Shown here one piece after another: positions 22,198 through 31,080 of a stretch of 64,000 nt of DNA (positions are counted from its first letter, which is position 1; each line of letters begins with the position of its first letter). A program made the translations under genes and the position numbers. The notes beneath the pieces were generated by a model, which worked only from the letters and a program-made list of their open reading frames with translations, was not told the DNA's origin and did not search any database. Source of the DNA: Desulfonatronum sp. SC1 (GTDB lineage Bacteria > Desulfobacterota > Desulfovibrionia > Desulfovibrionales > Desulfonatronaceae); the NCBI RefSeq assembly GCF_003046795.1, contig NZ_PZKN01000004.1:97787-161786 (forward strand), written 5' to 3'.

Positions 22198-23841
22198 CTA
22201 TTCCCAGACATAGGTCGCGGACAATTCCGGTTTTTCCTGCCAGGGGGCCTTGAGATAGGACCAGACCTTGCTGTTCACCATCCGATCGATGTCCTGGTAG
22301 AAATTGACGGCCCCCTTGAACCCGGCGTAGGGGCCGCCGATGTCATAGTTGTGCAACTGCTTCAGGGGGATGCCCAGCTTCTGGACCGAGTACTTTTCCT
22401 TGATTCCGGCGCAAAAGATGTCCGGCTTCATGATTTCTATCAGCTTCTCGGCCTCGTACTGGTTCAGATCGTCGATCACCAGGGACTTGGTCGGCATATC
22501 CGGGATCATTCCCTCGTATTCCTTGAACTTGAAACCGGACTCTTCCAACTTCTTGATTTCTTCCGGTGTTTTACGCGGATTATAGCTCTCAGCGCAGGGC
22601 TCCACTTCCAGTTCCTCAATGTTCCGGCTGTCCGCGTCGATCTTGATCTCCGGGATCACGTGGCGTCCTTCGTAATCGTCGCGGTGGGCGAACTCGTATC
22701 CCGCGGAAATGGTCCGCATCCCCAGTTCCTTGAACAGCTCCTGATAATGGTGGGCACGGGAGCCGCCCACGAAGAGCATGGCCGTCTTGCCCTCCGTCCT
22801 GGGGCGGACCATGTCCACGGCCAGCTTGACCGTCGGCATTTCCTCGGCGATCACCGCTTCCACCCGCTCGGTCAGCTTGGGCGAGTCGAAGTACTGGGCG
22901 ATCTTGCGCAGGGACTTGGCCGTGGCCTCCGCGCCGATGAAGTTCACCTTGATCCACGGAATCCCGTACTTGGTCTCCATCATCTCGGCCACGTAGTTGA
23001 TGGAGCGGTGGCACATGACCGTGTTCAGATCAGCGGCGTGGGACGTGGCAAACTGGTCGTAGGTGGAATTGCCGCTGAAGGTGGAGATTACGGTGATTCC
23101 GCACTTGTCCAGAATCCGGTCGATCTCGAAGCCGTCCCCGCCGATGTTGTATTCCCCCAGCAGGTTGATCTTGAATTCCCCAACCTTGATCTCGTCCTTG
23201 GTGCCGACCACGTGCTTGAAAATCTGGTTGTTGGCGATGTGGTGGCCCGCGGACTGGCTGACGCCCTTGTACCCTTCGCAGCTGAAACCGAAGACGTTGA
23301 TGCCCAGCGCTTCCTTCATCTCCCTGGCCACGGCATGCACGTCGTCGCCGATCAGGCCCACCGGGCAGGTGGAGAAGATGGCGATGGCCTTGGGATGGAA
23401 CAGCTCGTAGGCTTCCTTGATCGCCTGTTTGAGCTTCTTTTCCCCGCCGAAAACGATGTCGTTTTCGTTCATGTCCGTGGAAAAAGCGTAGGTCATGAAA
23501 TTTTCATCGGCGTCCGTCTCAGTGTAGGTCTGGTTGCGCCGGGTCAACCAGGAGTAGAACCCGCAGCCGATGGGTCCGTGGGTAATGTTCACGATGTCCC
23601 GGGTCGGGCCGAGAATAACGCCCTTGCAACCGGCGTAGGTGCAACCGCGCATGGTGATGATGCCCGGAATGGTCCGGACATTGGCGCCCATTTCCGGAGT
23701 CGCCGCGCCTTCGGCCTCCTTGACCATGATCTGCTTGGCCCGCTTCCGGGCCACCTTGGTCGGATATTTTTTCAGAAGATCCTGAACCAAATCGGTTGGA
23801 TCTATCTGGACGAACTTTTTTTTCTTCGTGATGGCGGTCAT
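22198..23841 (-). CDS. nifD: Nitrogenase MoFe protein alpha subunit NifD
   Basis: 547 residues from ATG 23841 behind AGGAGG. P-cluster Cys lie in CTYAGCKGVILGP, HGPIGCGFYSW and STCPVGLIGDDV. The FeMo-co ligands are Cys in ATSHAADLNTVMCHRSINY and His in PLKQLHNYDIGGPYAGFKG. Compared with Azotobacter NifD there is an insertion of about 50 residues around positions 380-440 (ADSRNIEELEVEPCAESYN onward), a mark of the group II nitrogenases of anaerobes. The fit to NifI-regulated enzymes agrees with nifI1 and nifI2 directly upstream. A small mobile-element copy lies in the spacer before this gene. Confidence 0.97.
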   Translation of the reverse strand: MTAITKKKKFVQIDPTDLVQDLLKKYPTKVARKRAKQIMVKEAEGAATPEMGANVRTIPGIITMRGCTYAGCKGVILGPTRDIVNITHGPIGCGFYSWLTRRNQTYTETDADENFMTYAFSTDMNENDIVFGGEKKLKQAIKEAYELFHPKAIAIFSTCPVGLIGDDVHAVAREMKEALGINVFGFSCEGYKGVSQSAGHHIANNQIFKHVVGTKDEIKVGEFKINLLGEYNIGGDGFEIDRILDKCGITVISTFSGNSTYDQFATSHAADLNTVMCHRSINYVAEMMETKYGIPWIKVNFIGAEATAKSLRKIAQYFDSPKLTERVEAVIAEEMPTVKLAVDMVRPRTEGKTAMLFVGGSRAHHYQELFKELGMRTISAGYEFAHRDDYEGRHVIPEIKIDADSRNIEELEVEPCAESYNPRKTPEEIKKLEESGFKFKEYEGMIPDMPTKSLVIDDLNQYEAEKLIEIMKPDIFCAGIKEKYSVQKLGIPLKQLHNYDIGGPYAGFKGAVNFYQDIDRMVNSKVWSYLKAPWQEKPELSATYVWE

Positions 23842-23871
23842 GTTTCCTCCTGGCAAGGCCAAGCTTACCTA

Positions 23872-24022
23872 CTCATTTTTGAGACAGTCCTCACATGACA
23901 GTTCGTTCAAAAACCCCAAGAGCAAGGAGCAAGAGAAAATCAAGGTCGAAGCGAATTTCTTCATACGTGAGAGTTTGATTTTCTTGCGGCGACGCGGCAA
24001 TTGGGAGTTTTTCAACGGACTG
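23872..24022. mobile_element. Small inverted-repeat element (MITE-like), copy 2, between nifI2 and nifD
   Basis: The right end (GTTTTTCAACGGACTG, ending at 24022) is intact and abuts the CTAG that contains the nifI2 stop codon. The left end (CTCATTTTTGAGACAGTCC at 23872) is a decayed form of the terminal repeat in the integrase copy. The interior shares AAGGTCGAAGCG and ATACGTGAGAGTTTGA with the other copies. It lies inside the nif transcript. Confidence 0.75.
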
Positions 24023-24397
24023 CTAGTCGATTGATTTGTTCCCTTTCTCCCCGGTGCGCACCCGGACGGAGTCAAAGACCGGACTGACGAAAATCTTCCC
24101 GTCTCCGGGCTTGCCGGTTTTGTTCACGTCCATGATCGTGTTCACCACGTCCTCCACTTGGTCGTCCGTGACGACCACGGAAAAAACGCGCTTGGGATAC
24201 AGGCGACCCTTTTCTCCCAGAAGCTCGGCGGCTTCCTCGTAGCCCTTCTCCGCGCCCTTGAGCAGAGCGGAATTGATCAATCCCTTGCCCCGGCCCTGGG
24301 CCTCCAGGGCGAAAAACGCCGGTACCCCGGCCTCGGCCAAGGCTTCCTTGGTCTTGTTAACCATGTTCATCCGAATGACGGCAATGATCTCCTTCAT
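24023..24397 (-). CDS. nifI2: PII-family nitrogen regulator NifI2
   Basis: 124 residues of the GlnB/NifI2 family: MKEIIAVIRMNMVNKTKEAL, ALEAQGRGKGL, a long T-loop region (LLKGAEKGYEEAAELLGEKG), then FSVVVTDDQVEDVVNTIM and TGKPGDGKIFVSPVFDSVRV. In methanogens and other anaerobes NifI1-NifI2 complexes bind MoFe protein and switch off nitrogenase; 2-oxoglutarate and ATP relieve this. The start overlaps the end of nifI1 by ATGA. The TAG stop (24023-24025) is part of the target site of the adjacent mobile element. Confidence 0.95.
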   Translation of the reverse strand: MKEIIAVIRMNMVNKTKEALAEAGVPAFFALEAQGRGKGLINSALLKGAEKGYEEAAELLGEKGRLYPKRVFSVVVTDDQVEDVVNTIMDVNKTGKPGDGKIFVSPVFDSVRVRTGEKGNKSID

Positions 24398-24753
24398 ACT
24401 CCGACCCCCTTCAAGTCCGCTCCTTCGGTCTCCTTGATCCCGGAGCTTATGGTGTACATCTCCTCTACCGGGCTCAGAAAAATTTTGCCGTCGCCGAACG
24501 CGCCCTTCTCACCGGTCCGGGCGGCTTCCATGATGGTCTTGATTACGAAATCCTTGTCATTGACGCCGACAACGCTCATCAGCAACACCTTGGGGATCTC
24601 GTCGTAGGTGACCTCCCCGATCTTGATGCCGCGCTGTTTGCCGCGACCGGCCACGGAAAACTTGGTCACCGCCGGATAGCCGGCATCCATCAGGGACTTC
24701 AAAACATCATCCGCTTTATCGGGCCGCACAATCGCCCTGACCATGATCAACAT
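24394..24753 (-). CDS. nifI1: PII-family nitrogen regulator NifI1
   Basis: 119 residues: MLIMVRAIVRPDKADDVLKS, FSVAGRGKQRGIKIGEVTYD with a short T-loop, and GDGKIFLSPVEEMYTISSGI, the C-terminal signature that separates NifI1 from NifI2 and GlnB. It is partner of NifI2 in post-translational control of nitrogenase. The gene follows nifH after a 248-base spacer that carries repeated 16-bp motifs, and the ATG lies behind GGGAGAAGCG. Confidence 0.95.
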   Translation of the reverse strand: MLIMVRAIVRPDKADDVLKSLMDAGYPAVTKFSVAGRGKQRGIKIGEVTYDEIPKVLLMSVVGVNDKDFVIKTIMEAARTGEKGAFGDGKIFLSPVEEMYTISSGIKETEGADLKGVGV

Positions 24754-25001
24754 ATCGCTTCTCCCTTATGGTTGGTTGAAATGTGGAATACACTGGGTTG
24801 AAAAACTGAAATCTCGTTGTTTTTCATCCGAAAACTCTCTTTTTCAGATAATGAAACTGGCAGTTTTCAATCCGAAAACGAGGATTTTTTTCTTTTGGCA
24901 AGGAACTCAAGCAATTATGAGGAGGCGTATTTCAATACGTTGACGAATAATTGTGATGAGTGACGCAGCCAAAAGGGAAAAAGGCCGTTTTCGGATGAAA
25001 A

Positions 25002-25002
<1 letters not shown>
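24754..25002 (-). promoter_or_regulatory. nifH-nifI1 spacer with three GTTTTC-N4/5-GAAAAC motifs
   Basis: Three related short palindromes occur: one at 24820-24835 (TTTTCATCCGAAAAC), one at 24863-24879 (GTTTTCAATCCGAAAAC) and one at 24987-25002 (GTTTTCGGATGAAAAC), the last touching the nifH stop codon. A short hairpin, CGTATTTCAATACG, lies at about 24925-24940. In the transcript the motif by nifH forms a GTTTTC/GAAAAC hairpin followed by GGCCTTTTT, like a weak terminator or a 3' stabiliser that would raise nifH mRNA over nifDK. A regulator operator is the alternative. Confidence 0.5.
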
Positions 25003-25922
<920 letters not shown>

Positions 25923-26044
25923 TTATTTCAATTAGTTGTAATAATATTTTGTCGAAATGAAAGCAGTTGGCCGCCCATACAAACAAGACAAAGGTGAACG
26001 ACAATTTTGTAGGTCATCACGGTTTTGTAGGGGCCCGTGATTAT

Positions 26045-26072
26045 GTAGGGGCACGGCGCGCCGTGCCCCTAC
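26045..26072. repeat. 28-bp G+C-rich palindromic repeat, copy 2
   Basis: Identical to the palindrome at 16181-16208 and followed by AGGTTGGCGA. A degenerate third copy at 26121-26144 is followed by the same AGGTTGGCGA, so this region arose by local duplication of repeat plus flank. Partial GTAGGGGC fragments lie at about 26028-26037. Confidence 0.85.
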
Positions 26073-26120
26073 AGGTTGGCGAGAATGTCGCGGGGTGATG
26101 GCCAGGGCACGGAATTCCGC

Positions 26121-26144
26121 AGGGGTACGGTGCGCCGTGCCCCT
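26121..26144. repeat. G+C-rich palindromic repeat, copy 3 (degenerate)
   Basis: AGGGGTACGGTG followed by CGCCGTGCCCCT, the same palindrome as at 26045-26072 with two changes in the left arm. It ends 35 bases before the nifV promoter. Confidence 0.75.
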
Positions 26145-26178
26145 ACAGGTTGGCGATGGAAACGCGAGAAACGTACCA

Positions 26179-26195
26179 TGGCACCGATCCTGCTT
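26179..26195 (+). promoter_or_regulatory. Sigma-54 promoter of nifV
   Basis: TGGCACCGATCCTGCTT has a perfect -24 element (TGGCAC) and a -12 GC with the exact ten-base spacing between GG and GC. It lies 54 bases before the nifV ATG, on the opposite strand from the nifH promoter, so both transcripts are likely controlled by the same activator. Confidence 0.82.
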
Positions 26196-26248
26196 GTTCC
26201 GGTCAAAGGGCGTGATAGCCACTCCCGAAACAACGACAAGGAAACCAC

Positions 26249-27400
26249 ATGCTCATCGACAGTACGTTGCGCGAAGGTGCGCAGATGTTCGGCGTCTATT
26301 TTTCAGACGCGCTGCGTCGGGACATCCTTTCCGGATTGATCCAGGCGGGGATAGATGAGGTGGAGATAGGCTGGGCCGGGCAGGACGGGCTGACGGACCT
26401 GCTCCGGCACGGACGAAAGGAAGATCCGTCTGAGCGGGCCAGGCTGACGGTCTGGTCGCCGTTGCGGCTCCTGGACCTGGATCGCTTGGCCGCCATGGGC
26501 GTTCAGCGCATCCATTTCGGCGTCCCGGTTTCGGACGCCCACATTGAGCACCGCCTCGGCACTGATCGGGATGGCCTTTTGCTTCGGCTTCAAAACATCT
26601 TGCGCCGGGCGTCGGAGCTGGGGATGGCGTTTGTCGGGATCGGGCTGGAGGATGTGTCCCGTGCGAACAAAGATTTCGCCCTGCGAGTCGTTCGGGTAGT
26701 GGAGGAATGCGGAGGCGGACGGATCCGCCTTTCAGACACCGTGGGTCTGCTCACACCGCTGGAAACCGCGGAACTTGTGCGCTGGTTCACGGATCGGACC
26801 GAGCTTGCCGTGGGATTTCACGGCCATGACGACTTCGGCATGGCCACGGCCAACGCCATCACCGCCCTGGCTTCGGGAGCCGAAAGCGTGGATGTGTCCG
26901 TGCTGGGAATCGGGGAACGGGCCGGGATCGCGGCCCTGGAAGAGGTCGCCGGTCACCTGAACCTCAGGCGAGGAGCCGGCTATGATTTGAAGCAGTGCAT
27001 CCGCCTGGCCCGTATGGTCGCCGAGGCGGCCCAGGTGCCCCTGGCCCGGAACAAGGCCCTGGTCGGGGAGGATCTGTTCGCCTGCGAAACCGGGTTGCAC
27101 CTGCAAGGGTTGTCGAAAGACCAAAGCCTGTTCGAACCCTATGCCCCGGAAAAAATCGGCGCAAGCAGAAAGCAGGGTCTGGGCGACAAAATCGGAAAGT
27201 CAGCCGTCCGCCACGCCGCTCACCTTGAGGGCTTCACCTTGCCCGATGACAAGATAAATAATCTGATCCGGCGTATCCGCTTACTTTCTCGTAAGTTGGC
27301 TCGGCCGTTGCGTGAAGCGGAATTTCACGTGTTGGTCTCGGGATCAGCGGAGGATCACCATCCATTGACGTGGACACGATCCTTCCTGAATCGATCTTGA
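26249..27400 (+). CDS. nifV: Homocitrate synthase NifV
   Basis: 383 residues. NifV condenses acetyl-CoA and 2-oxoglutarate to R-homocitrate, the organic ligand of FeMo-co. It has the DRE-TIM metallolyase pattern: DSTLREGAQMFGVYFS with the Arg-Glu pair, LSDTVGLLTPLETAEL, the metal-binding VGFHGHDDFGMATANAI and the GIGERAG loop. A short C-terminal part without a LeuA dimer domain fits NifV. The ATG follows ACAAGGAAACC. The divergent position beside nifH and the sigma-54 promoter support the nif role. Its last 46 bases overlap the end of the convergent nitroreductase gene. Confidence 0.92.
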   Translation: MLIDSTLREGAQMFGVYFSDALRRDILSGLIQAGIDEVEIGWAGQDGLTDLLRHGRKEDPSERARLTVWSPLRLLDLDRLAAMGVQRIHFGVPVSDAHIEHRLGTDRDGLLLRLQNILRRASELGMAFVGIGLEDVSRANKDFALRVVRVVEECGGGRIRLSDTVGLLTPLETAELVRWFTDRTELAVGFHGHDDFGMATANAITALASGAESVDVSVLGIGERAGIAALEEVAGHLNLRRGAGYDLKQCIRLARMVAEAAQVPLARNKALVGEDLFACETGLHLQGLSKDQSLFEPYAPEKIGASRKQGLGDKIGKSAVRHAAHLEGFTLPDDKINNLIRRIRLLSRKLARPLREAEFHVLVSGSAEDHHPLTWTRSFLNRS

Positions 27401-27867
27401 TGCGTGAACTCCTGAGCGGGCCAGCCCAGGGGGACGATGGCGTGGGGTTCCACTCCGCTGGGCAGACCCAGAATCCGGCGCACGGCGTCCATCCGCTCCT
27501 GGATCGGAGCTACCCCGGTCCAGACCGAGCCCAGCCCCAAGCCCCTGGCGGCCAGGAGCAGGTTCTGGACCGCCGCGGCCAAATCCTGGACCCAGTAGCC
27601 GGGATATTTTTCCAAGCCGAGTTCCGCGCAGACCACGACGCCCACTGGAGCCTGACGAAGCATGCCCACATAGGGATGAATCCGAGACAGCACGTCCTTC
27701 AAGCCCGGGTCCGTGACCACCACGAAATGCCAGGGCTGGGCGTTGCCCGCGCTGGGGGCGGTCATGGCCGCGGCCAGCATCTTTTCCAAATCCGCCTCGC
27801 AGATTGGCTTGTCCGGGTCAAACTTGCGGATGCTGCGTCGGGTATGCATTGTTTCAAAGACGTCCAT
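27355..27867 (-). CDS. Nitroreductase-family FMN protein
   Basis: 170 residues from ATG 27867 behind TAAGGAGGG. The start TRRSIRKFDPDKP, the PSAGNAQPWHFVVV segment and GLGSVWTGV near residue 120 are the FMN-binding parts of the small NADH oxidase/nitroreductase family, which reduce nitro compounds, flavins or quinones. The physiological substrate cannot be told. It converges on nifV with a 46-base overlap at the 3' ends. The 216 bases upstream (27868-28083) contain only a palindromic repeat. Confidence 0.9.
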   Translation of the reverse strand: MDVFETMHTRRSIRKFDPDKPICEADLEKMLAAAMTAPSAGNAQPWHFVVVTDPGLKDVLSRIHPYVGMLRQAPVGVVVCAELGLEKYPGYWVQDLAAAVQNLLLAARGLGLGSVWTGVAPIQERMDAVRRILGLPSGVEPHAIVPLGWPAQEFTHQDRFRKDRVHVNGW

Positions 27868-28008
27868 ACCTTGTTCCCTCCTTAAATTGTCAAGGTGCGT
27901 CCGTTCGGATACACTCCGCGAGCCCCTCAGGGAGTTGGCTGGTCTCGATTCACCGTTTTCATCACCCGTGCTTTTTCTGCCGTGAATGGGCAGCAGTAGG
28001 CAGTCAAG

Positions 28009-28041
28009 ATCGTGGGACAGGCATCCTGCCTGTCCCACGAT
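28009..28041. repeat. Intergenic palindrome (ATCGTGGGACAGGC arms)
   Basis: ATCGTGGGACAGGC at 28009-28022 and its complement at 28028-28041 enclose five bases. It follows the stop of the minus-strand gene at 28084 without a clear T-run, so it may be a REP-like unit or a transcript-end hairpin. Confidence 0.7.
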
Positions 28042-28083
28042 TCACAAACGGCAATTCAGAAACAGCCAGACCCCTAAACGGCT

Positions 28084-29277
28084 TCAGCACTGCTCTTGTT
28101 CCTGTTTGTCGCGTTCTTCCATCGGCGGTACCAGGACCTTGATCGGTTCGTGCACACCGCTGATCCCGGCATAGGTACGCAAGCGGGTGATCAGCACCGG
28201 AGTGACCTCCTGACCCTGGGCTACCAGCAGCATGCCCTTTTGGCTTTGAACGTCCTCTGCCAGGAGCATCCCGCTTTCCAACTGGTCCACCCGGACCTCC
28301 CGCAGTTCATACACGGTCTTGCGGCTGAGCACCTTTTCCAGAGCGTCCAGCACCTGAGGATCGTACCATCCTTCCCGGCCGCGCAGAATGTTCAAGGCCT
28401 TTTCCGCGGACTTGCCGGAGTTTTCCAATTGGTCGAAGTCCACCAGGATTTTCAGGATGCGTCCGCCAAGGGGAATGTCCGACCCGGTTTTCCCGCCAAT
28501 GGGCGCTCCCTCCCCGTCATAGTGTTTTTCTTGATAAAGGATGATTTCCCGAACATTTTCCAGCCGGGGAATATGGCTCAACAGATCCGCGGCGATGGCC
28601 GGATGCATGTCATAGACCTGCTGCATCTCGCCATCCAGGGTCTGTCCTTGAATGATGCGCTGAATAGCCATGGAGGGCAGGAGCATGCAGCCGATCTGGG
28701 AGAGCAAGGCCGCGTTCTCCATCTCCCAGGTCTTGGTCACGCCCTGATACAGGGCGATCTGGCGGACCAGGCGATGGATCCGATTGGACCGGCCAAAGGC
28801 GTCCGGGTTCACCAGGGCCAGCAATTCGGTGAGCACCTTGATGCTCCCGCTGAGGGTCTGCTCCAGGAGTTGTTTTTCCGCGGTCACCAGCCGATATTGG
28901 CGCAGAGCGTCCTCCAAAACCCGCTTCATGTGCTGGGCTGAACACGGCTTGGTCAGAAATCGAAAAACACTGCCCTCGTTCACCGCCGCGATGGAAGATT
29001 GAACGTCCGCGTAGCCGGTGAGCATGATCCGCACCGTGTCCGGGCTGATCTCCTTGAGCCGGGCCAAAAACTGCACCCCGTCCACTCCGGGCATGCGCAT
29101 GTCCGAGACCACCACGGCGAAAGGCCCCTTTCGGGCGATGACCCCGGCCGCTTCTCGGGCGCTGGTGGCGGTTTCCAAGGCGTAGTCCTTGCGGAAATTT
29201 CGACGAAAGGCGTCCAGGATGTTCTGGTCGTCATCTACGAACAAAATCTTCTCACGCATGGTACATGTATCGCTCAT
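28084..29277 (-). CDS. Response regulator with HD-GYP-type output domain
   Basis: 397 residues from ATG 29277 behind AAAGGA. The receiver domain (ILFVDDDQNILDAF, VVVSDMRMPGVDG with phospho-acceptor Asp, LTGYAD, FLTKPC) occupies 1-130. The rest resembles the RpfG/HD-GYP class: MENAALLSQIGCMLLPSMAI, DMHPAIAADLLSHIP, QEKHYDGEGAP. The metal-binding HD pair is replaced by Q-I in SQIGC, so phosphodiesterase activity toward cyclic di-GMP is doubtful. A C-terminal region of about 80 residues follows (VYELREVRVDQLESGMLLAE). It is the last of three adjacent receiver-domain genes on this strand. Confidence 0.85.
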   Translation of the reverse strand: MSDTCTMREKILFVDDDQNILDAFRRNFRKDYALETATSAREAAGVIARKGPFAVVVSDMRMPGVDGVQFLARLKEISPDTVRIMLTGYADVQSSIAAVNEGSVFRFLTKPCSAQHMKRVLEDALRQYRLVTAEKQLLEQTLSGSIKVLTELLALVNPDAFGRSNRIHRLVRQIALYQGVTKTWEMENAALLSQIGCMLLPSMAIQRIIQGQTLDGEMQQVYDMHPAIAADLLSHIPRLENVREIILYQEKHYDGEGAPIGGKTGSDIPLGGRILKILVDFDQLENSGKSAEKALNILRGREGWYDPQVLDALEKVLSRKTVYELREVRVDQLESGMLLAEDVQSQKGMLLVAQGQEVTPVLITRLRTYAGISGVHEPIKVLVPPMEERDKQEQEQC

Positions 29278-29410
29278 GAACGCCATCCTTTTTCTATCCG
29301 TTTCCACATGCTCTTGAATTGTGGTTGATGTTTCGCTTTGTCATTTCACAACAACTCCAACCCATTGAGCAATTGGTCGTCCCTCAACGTGATGGTCTTG
29401 CGCTCCGGAT

Positions 29411-31051
29411 TCATGCGCTCGCCCCTTGATCATGCTCCTCCACGGCGGAGGCCATGGGCAATCGAATGATGAAGGTCGTCCCCCGGCCCACTTCGGAATC
29501 CGCGGCAATGGTCCCGCCATGGCGTTTGACCACGGCGTTGCGGGCGATGACCAGCCCCTGGCCGGTACCCTTGCCCACTTCCTTCGTCGTGAAGAACGGA
29601 TCGAACAGCCTAGGCTTGATCTCGTCCGGAATTCCGGGTCCGTTGTCCGTGAACCGGATTTCCATCCACTCCCCGTCGCGCCGGGTGGAGACGGCGATCA
29701 AGCCCTTCTCCTGAGCGCTTTCGCCGTAAGCCTCGGCAATGGCCTGGGCCGCGTTGGTGATGATGTTCAAAAAGGCCTGGTTCAGTTCGCTCGGATAGCA
29801 AGAAATCATGGGTAGCTCCGGATCCAGATCCATGTGCATCTCGGCCACGTACTTCCATTCATTCCGGGATACCGTGGCCGTGTCCTTGAGGGCCTTGTTG
29901 ATGTCCGCCAGGACCATGGTTTTCTCTCCCGGATGCGCGAAGGACTTCATGGACCGGACAATGTGCGCCACCCGCTCCAGTCCGTCCAGGGACTGGTCAA
30001 TGGCCTGGGGAATCTCCTCCAGCAGGTACGCCACCTCGTTTTTCTCGTACCGGCCGAGCAGTTCGGCGATCCGGGCCGGGCTCGGAGCGACGGCTTCGGC
30101 ATCCCGGAGCATTGCGTGACAGTCTTGAATCACGTCTCGCAAATCCTGAAAGGCGTTTTTCAGAAAAAGGACGTTGTCGCTGATAAACTGAATGGGGGTG
30201 TTGATTTCATGGGCCACTCCGGCGGCGAGCTGACCGATGGATTCCAGTTTTTGGGCTTGCAGCAGTTGGGCTTCCAGCAGACGGCGCTCGGAAATGTCCT
30301 CTCCCAGCAGGACCACTCCGCCCAAGCCTCGCTCCAAAGTGGAGAAGACCGGATCGACATTGATAGTCAGATAGCCTTCGCGGCCTTCGCGGCCCTCCGG
30401 ACGCGTGAACCGAACGTTTTCGAGGCGAACGCTGCCCATGGTCTCCCGACAGGAGCGAATCCCCTCCAAAATCCGTTCGGACTCCCAACTCAGGCCCAAA
30501 TTCTCCAGCGCGCGGCCTTTGACGTGATCATAGGGCAGGCCAAACAGTTTCGTGGCGATGTGGTTCCAGCGGGAAATCCTTCCCCGTTCGTCGATGACCA
30601 CCAACATGGACTGGATGGAGGCCAAAATCTGGTAAACTTCCATGTGCGAGCGGCGCACCTCCCGCTCGGCTTTTTTCATTTTGAACAAAGCCGCGATCCG
30701 GGCCAGGAATTCCCTGGTCTTCATCGGTTTGACCAGAAACTCGTCGGCCCCGATCTCCAACCCGTCGGCCTGGCTTTCCGAATCGACGTACTTGCCGGAA
30801 AAGAGAAAGACCGACGTTCCGGACAAGGAGGGATCGTTCTTGATCCGCCGACACACGTCCACGCCGTTGCCGTCGGGCAGGCCCACATCCAGCAGCACCA
30901 GGTCCGGTCGCAGTTCCCGTGCCAGGGCAAACCCCTCTGCGGCTGTTTTCGCCAGGCTCACCTCGTACCCTTGGGACGTGAGGATCTCCGCATAGAGTTC
31001 CAGCAGAATTTCTTCATCGTCAACGATCAAAATGGAATCCGTTTCGCTCAT
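29411..31051 (-). CDS. Receiver-PAS-histidine kinase (hybrid with N-terminal receiver)
   Basis: 546 residues from ATG 31051 behind AGGAGG. The layout is a receiver domain (ILIVDDEEILLELYAEILTS, LVLLDVGLPDGNG, FLVKPM), PAS (SMLVVIDERGRISRWNHIA), then a kinase core with His in GQLAAGVAHEINTPIQFI, FLNIITNAAQAI, FTDNGPGIPDEI and GTGQGLVIARNAV. The N-terminal receiver and the VAHEINTP H-box are typical of soluble kinases in deltaproteobacteria. It lies between the HD-GYP-like and HDOD regulators and ends 29 bases after the stop of the upstream gene begins, so the three probably form one signalling unit. Confidence 0.88.
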   Translation of the reverse strand: MSETDSILIVDDEEILLELYAEILTSQGYEVSLAKTAAEGFALARELRPDLVLLDVGLPDGNGVDVCRRIKNDPSLSGTSVFLFSGKYVDSESQADGLEIGADEFLVKPMKTREFLARIAALFKMKKAEREVRRSHMEVYQILASIQSMLVVIDERGRISRWNHIATKLFGLPYDHVKGRALENLGLSWESERILEGIRSCRETMGSVRLENVRFTRPEGREGREGYLTINVDPVFSTLERGLGGVVLLGEDISERRLLEAQLLQAQKLESIGQLAAGVAHEINTPIQFISDNVLFLKNAFQDLRDVIQDCHAMLRDAEAVAPSPARIAELLGRYEKNEVAYLLEEIPQAIDQSLDGLERVAHIVRSMKSFAHPGEKTMVLADINKALKDTATVSRNEWKYVAEMHMDLDPELPMISCYPSELNQAFLNIITNAAQAIAEAYGESAQEKGLIAVSTRRDGEWMEIRFTDNGPGIPDEIKPRLFDPFFTTKEVGKGTGQGLVIARNAVVKRHGGTIAADSEVGRGTTFIIRLPMASAVEEHDQGASA

Positions 31052-31080
31052 TTTCGCTGATCCTCCTTGACCACCATTGA